Of a stretch of 64,000 nucleotides of DNA, positions 59,313-64,000 are shown one piece after another. Every line of letters begins with the position of its first letter. The stretch's first letter is position 1. Source of the DNA: Halomarina rubra (GTDB lineage Archaea; Halobacteriota; Halobacteria; Halobacteriales; Haloarculaceae); assembly GCF_023699475.1 (NCBI RefSeq), contig NZ_JALXFV010000002.1:124001-188000 (forward strand), given 5' to 3'. Under the pieces are notes generated by a model. It saw only the letters and a program-made list of their open reading frames with translations. It made no database searches and was not told where the DNA came from. The position numbers and the translations under genes were made by a program.

Positions 59313-60233
59313 GGCGAGTAGCTGGTCGGTGACCTTCCGGACGGCCTCGTCGGAGCCGTACTCGGGTTCGAAGCCGGTCGCGAGCAGTCTGTCGATGGGG
59401 AGGAAGACGACCGGGATGTCGCCGGTCCAGCCCCGGTCGCCGCCGGTGTACTCGTAGTCGGGGTCCAGCCCCATCTGCTCGCTGACGATGTCGGCGATGC
59501 GGTTGACGTCGGTCGTCTCGCGGGTGCCGAGGTTGAAGACGTTGTGTGCGTCGTCGGTGTGTTCGACGACGTGGCGCATCGCGGCGGTGCAGTCCGTGAC
59601 GTGCATGTAGGACTTCTCCTGTCGCCCGTTGCCGAGGATGGTGAGCGTCTCGGGGTTCTCGTCGAGTTTCTCGACGAAGTCCGGGACGACGCCCGCCCCG
59701 AAGCGCGGCCCGACGATGTTCGCGAAGCGGAACGTCCAGACGGTGAACTCGTTGGAGTGGGCGTACACCGAACAGACCGCTTCTTCGGCGAGTTTCGTCG
59801 CACCGTAGCTGCTGATGGGTTCGAGCGGGCCGTACTCCTCGGGGGTGGGTTCGCCGGCCTCGCCGTACACCGTACACGAGGAGGTGAACGCGAGGTTCGT
59901 GACGCCGACCTCGTCCATCCGTTCGAGGACGTTGTGGGTCATCCGCGTGTTCGCCTCGAACTGCCGTCGCGGCGAGTCGGTGTCGACGTACTTGTCGGCC
60001 GCGGCGAGGTGGAACACGGCGTCCACGTCCGGGGTGATGGCGCTCGCCACGTCCCGTTCGTCGAGCAGGTCGCCGTCGACGAACGTCGCGTCGTCGGGGA
60101 CGCTGTCGAGTCGGCCGTTCGAGAGGTCGTCGACGACGACGACGTCGTTCTCGGTGGCGAGGTCGCTCGCCAACTGCGAGCCGATGAGTCCCGCGCCGCC
60201 CGTGACGACGAGCCGTTTGTCCGCGAGTTGCAT
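59301..60233 (-). CDS. NAD-dependent sugar epimerase/dehydratase
   Basis: The product has 310 residues from the ATG at 60233 (MQLADKRLVVTGGAGLIGSQ). The extended SDR fold shows VVTGGAGLIGSQLASDL, and the catalytic region SSYGATKLAEEAVC gives the Ser-Tyr-Lys triad. DLSNGRLDSVPDDATFVDGD and the sugar-binding tail FEPEYGSDEAVRK fit UDP-glucose 4-epimerase-like enzymes. The exact sugar is unknown. Confidence 0.88.
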   Translation of the reverse strand: MQLADKRLVVTGGAGLIGSQLASDLATENDVVVVDDLSNGRLDSVPDDATFVDGDLLDERDVASAITPDVDAVFHLAAADKYVDTDSPRRQFEANTRMTHNVLERMDEVGVTNLAFTSSCTVYGEAGEPTPEEYGPLEPISSYGATKLAEEAVCSVYAHSNEFTVWTFRFANIVGPRFGAGVVPDFVEKLDENPETLTILGNGRQEKSYMHVTDCTAAMRHVVEHTDDAHNVFNLGTRETTDVNRIADIVSEQMGLDPDYEYTGGDRGWTGDIPVVFLPIDRLLATGFEPEYGSDEAVRKVTDQLLASLD

Positions 60234-60324
60234 GCGTGCGCTCGTCGGAGACGGGGCAAGTGCCTTCCGCTCGCCGGCGAGCGCGGAGTCGAAACCCCTT
60301 CCCGCCGCGACGCGAACGCGCGCT

Positions 60325-60867
60325 ATGGACGAACACGAGGTGTGGGTGCTCAGACTGGGCCACCGCCCGGGCCGCGACAACCGCATGACGACCCACGTCG
60401 GCCTCACCGCGCGGGCGCTCGGTGCCGACCGCGTGCTGCTGGCCGGCGACGCCACGAAGTCTCGCGACACCATCGAGGACATCACCGACCGCTTCGGCGG
60501 CCCGTTCACCGTCGAACAGACCGACGAACCCAACCGCGTCGTCCGGGAGTTCCCCGGAACGGTCGTCCACCTGACGATGTACGGCCTGCCCGTCCAGGAC
60601 GTCGAAGCCGAGATTCGCGAGGCGCACGCCGACGAAGCCGTCCTCGTCGTCGTCGGTGCGGAGAAGGTGACGTTCGACGTCTACGAGGCCGCCGACTACA
60701 ACGTCGGCGTGACGAACCAGCCCCACTCCGAGGTCGCCGGCCTCGCCGTCTTCCTCGACCGACTGTTCGATGGCCGGGAACTCGACCGCGAGTGGACCGA
60801 CGCGGACCGACGGGTCGTCCCCATGGCGACCGGCAAGAAGGTCGTCCCCACCGATTCGGAGGAGTAA
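60325..60867 (+). CDS. trm56: tRNA (cytidine-2'-O)-methyltransferase Trm56
   Basis: The product has 180 residues from the ATG at 60325. The SPOUT-type enzyme opens with EVWVLRLGHRPGRDNRMTTH, and TARALGADRVLLAG, VHLTMYGLPVQDVE and LVVVGAEKVTFDVYE are characteristic. It methylates the ribose of C56 in the T-loop of archaeal tRNA (established for Trm56). Confidence 0.93.
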   Translation: MDEHEVWVLRLGHRPGRDNRMTTHVGLTARALGADRVLLAGDATKSRDTIEDITDRFGGPFTVEQTDEPNRVVREFPGTVVHLTMYGLPVQDVEAEIREAHADEAVLVVVGAEKVTFDVYEAADYNVGVTNQPHSEVAGLAVFLDRLFDGRELDREWTDADRRVVPMATGKKVVPTDSEE

Positions 60868-61024
60868 GCCGTTCTCGACCCGTTCTCCGAACGACGAGCG
60901 ACGGCGTCGGTCGACGTGCCGTGAATCGGATACTGCTATACGAATCTCCCGGCGACGTGTCCGACCAGCGCGACTCGCGGGCGGCCTCGTGACACCTGTG
61001 GGTCGTCACCGGTAGCATGCCGTA

Positions 61025-61040
61025 CTGAAACATCCTTCAG
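61025..61040. repeat. Small inverted repeat before the HAD gene
   Basis: The arms ctgaa (61025-61029) and ttcag (61036-61040) are 6 bases apart. They lie just upstream of a TATA-like acgtattt (61045-61052), which is about 28 bp before the ATG at 61077. A weak operator candidate. Confidence 0.35.
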
Positions 61041-61076
61041 CACACGTATTTCACGGCGACCGTCCAACGCCCGGGT

Positions 61077-61601
61077 ATGGAATCGGACACACACGAGTAC
61101 GACGCGGTCGTCTACGACCTCGACGGGACGCTCGTGCGCCTCGCGGTCGACTGGGAGGCCGCTGCCGAGCCGATCAAGCCCATCGTCCGCGCTCACGGGG
61201 GCGACGCGTCGGCCGACGACGCGCTCGACCTGCTGCCCGTCGCCGAATCGCTCGGCGTCGCCGGCGAGGTCGAACCGCACCTCGCGCGCGCCGAGCGGGC
61301 CGGCGCGGCCGACGCCGAACGCCTCCCGCTGTTGACCGAGTTCGTCGAGGCGGACGTTCCGGTCGGCGTCTGCTCGCTCAACTGCGAGGCGGCCTGCCGG
61401 GAGGCGCTGGGTGCCCACGGCGTCACTGCCGAGGTCGTCGTCGGTCGTGACACCGTCGCCGAGCGCAAACCGCACCCTCGGCCCCTGCTGACGGCCGTCG
61501 AGCGTCTCGGGGCCAGTCCGGCGACGACCCTGTTCGTCGGTGACTCCGACAGCGACGCCGTGACCGCGCGACGGGCGGGAACCGCGTTCCGTCGCGTGTG
61601 A
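61077..61601 (+). CDS. HAD-superfamily hydrolase
   Basis: The product has 174 residues. HAD motif I is VVYDLDGTLVRLAVDW; motif III region is AERKPHPRPLLTAVERLG; motif IV is LFVGDSDSDAVTARRAG. It is a small phosphatase-like HAD, possibly phosphoglycolate-type, with no assigned substrate. Its stop overlaps the GTG start of the following regulator (GTGA). Confidence 0.87.
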   Translation: MESDTHEYDAVVYDLDGTLVRLAVDWEAAAEPIKPIVRAHGGDASADDALDLLPVAESLGVAGEVEPHLARAERAGAADAERLPLLTEFVEADVPVGVCSLNCEAACREALGAHGVTAEVVVGRDTVAERKPHPRPLLTAVERLGASPATTLFVGDSDSDAVTARRAGTAFRRV

Positions 61602-62587
61602 CTCCCGACGACACCGAGTCGGACCCGTCGCGCGACGGTGTGCCGACCGACGAGATGCTGTCGCCCGAGGAGGCGTTCGCGGTGCTCGGGAGCGACCACC
61701 GCATCGCGATGTTGCGCGCGCTCGGCGAAGCGGACGGACCGCTCGCGTTCTCGGACCTCCGGGCGGCCGTCGGCACCCGCGACAGCGGCCAGTTCAGCTA
61801 CCACCTGAACAAACTCGTCGGCCACTTCGTCCGGCAGACGCCCGACGGCTACGAGATTCGGCGGGCGGGCGAGCGGGTCATCGAGGCGGTCCTCTCGGGG
61901 GCGGTGACCGAGTCGCCCGTCCGCGACGCGACGGCGGTCGACCGGCCCTGTCACTACTGCGGCGCGCCCGTCGAGGTCCGGTACCACGAGGACCGAATTC
62001 GCGTCCACTGTACCGACTGCGAGGGTATCTACGGGGCCGACGAGCGGGCGGACGGCAACGGCCACCTCGGAACGCTCCCCCTGCCGCCCGCGGGCGTCCA
62101 GCACCGAACCCCCGCGGAGTCGCTCCAGGCGGCGTACGTCTGGGGTGAACTCACCGGGATGGCGTCGGCCAGCGGCGTCTGTCCACGGTGTTCGGCCGTC
62201 CTCGACGAGTCGGTCTCCGTCTGTGCGGACCACGAGGCGCGCTCCGAGCCGTGTGAGGAGTGTGTCGAACGGTACGCCGTCGGAATCCACTTCGAGTGCA
62301 CGAACTGTATCTACGACCGCGGCGGTGCGTTCGGGGTGAAACTCCTCACGAACACCGACCTCCTCGCGTTCCTCACCGCTCGGGGCATCAACCCGGTCGA
62401 ACCGTCGGCACGGTCGGCCATCGGCGCGATGGTCGACTACGAGGAGGAGGTGCTCTCGACCGACCCGTTCGAGGCTCGGTTCACGTTCGCGGTCGACGGC
62501 GACACGCTCTCGCTCCGCGTCGGCGACGACCTGGCCGTCGTCGAGACGACGGTCGATGAAGCCGGCGGCGAAGCACGCCGTGACTGA
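61598..62587 (+). CDS. ArsR-type helix-turn-helix protein with multiple zinc knuckles
   Basis: The product has 329 residues with a GTG start overlapping the HAD gene. The N-terminus carries a winged helix (FAVLGSDHRIAMLRALGEAD and TRDSGQFSYHLNKLVGHFVR). Zinc-like Cys sets follow: CHYCGAPVEV and HCTDCEG, then CPRCSAV and VCADH, then CEECVERY and CTNCIYD. A C-terminal beta region ends the protein. It resembles haloarchaeal HTH proteins with zinc ribbons; the ligand is unknown. Confidence 0.82.
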   Translation: MTPDDTESDPSRDGVPTDEMLSPEEAFAVLGSDHRIAMLRALGEADGPLAFSDLRAAVGTRDSGQFSYHLNKLVGHFVRQTPDGYEIRRAGERVIEAVLSGAVTESPVRDATAVDRPCHYCGAPVEVRYHEDRIRVHCTDCEGIYGADERADGNGHLGTLPLPPAGVQHRTPAESLQAAYVWGELTGMASASGVCPRCSAVLDESVSVCADHEARSEPCEECVERYAVGIHFECTNCIYDRGGAFGVKLLTNTDLLAFLTARGINPVEPSARSAIGAMVDYEEEVLSTDPFEARFTFAVDGDTLSLRVGDDLAVVETTVDEAGGEARRD

Positions 62588-62632
62588 CTCCGACCGTCGG
62601 GCCGACGGCTCTCGCGACGCTCGGTCGTCGTC

Positions 62633-62959
62633 CTACCCGTCTTCCCGACCGATGAGCGTCCAGCGGTGGCGGACCGTGCCGTCGGGGTGGCGCACGCGCG
62701 CGACGTGGTAGACGTACCGACCGCCGAGTGTGCCGTCCTCGCCGCGGTGGCGCTTGTGTACTTCGAGGTAGCCGTCGCGTTCGTCGACGCGGACGACCTC
62801 CTCACCCTCCTGTGGCTCGACGGTCGGAAGCGGCTCTTGACGGGCGCGCAACAGCTCCTGCGCGTAGACGATGGCTTCTCGCAGGTCGTGGCCGTCGAGA
62901 CCGCGGAGCGCGTCGGCAGCGTGGGTCGGGAGGTCCTCGGGCGGTGTCGGCTCGTCCAT
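62633..62959 (-). CDS. Conserved small protein, function unknown
   Basis: The product has 108 residues from the ATG at 62959 (MDEPTPPEDLPTHAADALRG). A helical part (DLREAIVYAQELLRARQEPL) precedes a beta-rich part (EEVVRVDERDGYLEVHKRHR and RYVYHVARVRHPDGTVRHRW). No known motif. Divergent from tfe, which suggests a housekeeping association only. Confidence 0.7.
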   Translation of the reverse strand: MDEPTPPEDLPTHAADALRGLDGHDLREAIVYAQELLRARQEPLPTVEPQEGEEVVRVDERDGYLEVHKRHRGEDGTLGGRYVYHVARVRHPDGTVRHRWTLIGREDG

Positions 62960-63084
62960 GCGGATAGTTGCCACTCGTCGGACAAAAACCGTCTCCCCGC
63001 TCCGGTCCGGTCGGGGCCGTCGCGTCGCGGGCCGCTCGTCGTCCGTACGGGCGACGCTGTGGCCGGTAGGCCCGCGAGAGCGCA

Positions 63085-63093
63085 ACCTTTAGG
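63085..63093 (+). promoter_or_regulatory. TATA-like element of tfe
   Basis: The sequence acctttagg is centred about 30 bp before the tfe ATG at 63119, consistent with a leaderless mRNA. Confidence 0.5.
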
Positions 63094-63118
63094 CACGAGT
63101 CTCGCGCACGTTTCCGTA

Positions 63119-63655
63119 ATGGCTTTCGAGGAGCTTCTGAACGACCCCGTCATCCAGAAATATCTTCACGAACTGGTCGGACCGACGGGGATGCCGGTCG
63201 CTGCTGCACCCCCGGACGGGGAGGTGACCGACGAGGAACTGGCCGAGGAACTGGGACTCGAACTCAACGACGTCCGCCGTGCGCTGTTCATCCTGTACGA
63301 GAACGACCTCGCGTCGTACCGCCGGGTGCGCGACGAGGACTCGGGGTGGCTGACGTACCTCTGGACGTTCGAGTACGACCAGATCCCCGAGGTGCTCGAA
63401 TCGGAGATGTACCGCCTGCTCGACGCGCTAGAGTCGCGTCGTCAGTACGAGGCGGACAACGAGTTCTACCTCTGCCCGGAGGAGTCCATCCGCTTCGAGT
63501 TCGGCGAGGCGATGGAGTTCACCTTCGAGTGCCCCTCCTGTGGGGCCGACCTGGAGTCGATGAGCAACGACCAGCTCGTCCGCGCGATGAACGAGCGCAT
63601 CGAGCAACTCCGCGACGAACTCAACGTCGAGTCCCAGGACGAGGCACCGGCGTAG
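63119..63655 (+). CDS. tfe: Transcription factor E, alpha subunit
   Basis: The product has 178 residues from MAFEELLNDPVIQKYLHELV. The N-terminal winged helix shows VTDEELAEELGLELNDVRRA and LASYRRVRDEDSGWLTYLWT. The C-terminal zinc ribbon is partly degenerate: the first knuckle reads LCPEESIRFEF where CxxC is expected, but the second CPSCG is intact. It aids open-complex formation with TBP and TFB. The next gene, DUF2110, follows directly. Confidence 0.95.
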   Translation: MAFEELLNDPVIQKYLHELVGPTGMPVAAAPPDGEVTDEELAEELGLELNDVRRALFILYENDLASYRRVRDEDSGWLTYLWTFEYDQIPEVLESEMYRLLDALESRRQYEADNEFYLCPEESIRFEFGEAMEFTFECPSCGADLESMSNDQLVRAMNERIEQLRDELNVESQDEAPA

Positions 63656-64000
63656 ATGGTCGTCCTCGCGACCAAGCTGTACGTCGAAGGTGACGCCCGC
63701 GAGCGAGCGCTCGACAGCCTCCGCTCGCTCGTCGGCAACGACCTCGCGGACCTCGACGTCGAGTGGACACTCGGACTGCGCGACGACGACTTCCCGTCGG
63801 TGACCATCGACGGTGAGGATAGCGTCGTCGCGCGCAACCTGCTCCGCGAGGAGTGGGGAGCCATCACGCCGAGCTTCGAGGCCGGCGAGGAGTACGTCGG
63901 GACCCTCGACCGCTGGGACGAGGAGGGGTTCGTCCTCGACGCGGGCGAGCGCGTCCGCATCCCCGCGAGCGAACTCGGTCTCGGTCAGGGGTCGCCCATC
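63656..64000 (+). CDS. DUF2110-like protein, N-terminal part (runs off window)
   Basis: The ATG at 63656 directly follows the tfe stop. The visible 115 residues begin MVVLATKLYVEGDARERALD and include LDRWDEEGFVLDAGERVRIP, typical of archaeal DUF2110 proteins, which commonly lie next to tfe. No stop is reached within the window. Confidence 0.8.
   Translation, partial: MVVLATKLYVEGDARERALDSLRSLVGNDLADLDVEWTLGLRDDDFPSVTIDGEDSVVARNLLREEWGAITPSFEAGEEYVGTLDRWDEEGFVLDAGERVRIPASELGLGQGSPI

Noticed and set aside
1-64000. tRNA, rRNA, CRISPR arrays and insertion sequences
   Set aside because: No tRNA-like cloverleaf, T-loop consensus in gaps, evenly spaced repeats, transposase motif or terminal inverted repeats with duplications were found; a tRNAscan or CRISPR search would settle this.

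Overview
This window comes from a haloarchaeon. Reading frames are GC-rich and the proteins are strongly acidic. Upstream regions carry short T-rich TATA elements about 25-30 bp before ATG or GTG starts, the leaderless-transcript pattern. The gene set is archaeal: TFE, TFS, NAC, aCPSF1/FttA, Trm56, archaeal ProS, PibD-type pilins and a PGF-CTERM protein. I cannot fix the genus. No rRNA, tRNA, CRISPR array, insertion sequence or prophage was found; this is chromosomal core with small accessory modules.

Layout. 1-6 kb: end of a CARDB-like protein, a membrane protein, then purine genes (a PurN-PurH fusion and PurB), a phosphoribosyltransferase and small proteins. 6-11.8 kb: six-gene lysine operon dapA-dapB-dapD-lysA-dapF-dapE, every junction a 4-bp ATGA overlap. 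12-17 kb: NYN-domain protein, PUA protein, NAC, TrmI-type tRNA methyltransferase, TFS and small conserved proteins. 17-24.4 kb: MFS transporter, SppA-type protease, DUF373 protein, arsenic operon arsR-acr3-arsC, Dph6-like ligase, metallo-hydrolase. 24.4-31 kb: GltB and ProS. 31-36 kb: SnoaL-like protein, AzlCD pair, aCPSF1, a RecA-like protein with a degraded P-loop, KDG kinase.

37-44 kb is a type IV pilus locus: pilB3-like ATPase, pilC3-like platform, a large Ig-containing pilin-like protein, and a divergent small pilin with a long AT-rich leader. 44-52.5 kb holds a Gfo/Idh sugar dehydrogenase, a nitrilase-family hydrolase, a PGF-CTERM protein, a Gly/Met-rich protein, DUF2797, PAP2 and BKACE proteins.

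52.6-55.1 kb is the most interesting stretch: a VOC protein, flavin reductase, HxlR regulator and carboxylesterase. The gene types resemble the bacterial quinone/electrophile responses (MhqR, YodB, CatR). A perfect 18-bp palindrome lies upstream of the VOC gene, inverted repeats flank a TATA box between the regulator and esterase, and a triplicated 15-bp start region creates two four-codon minicistrons. The window ends with a membrane protein plus winged-helix pair, a Met-rich Tat lipoprotein, a diacylglycerol-kinase-like protein, a sugar epimerase, Trm56, a HAD hydrolase fused translationally to a zinc-finger regulator, TFE (with a damaged zinc ribbon) and the start of a DUF2110 gene.
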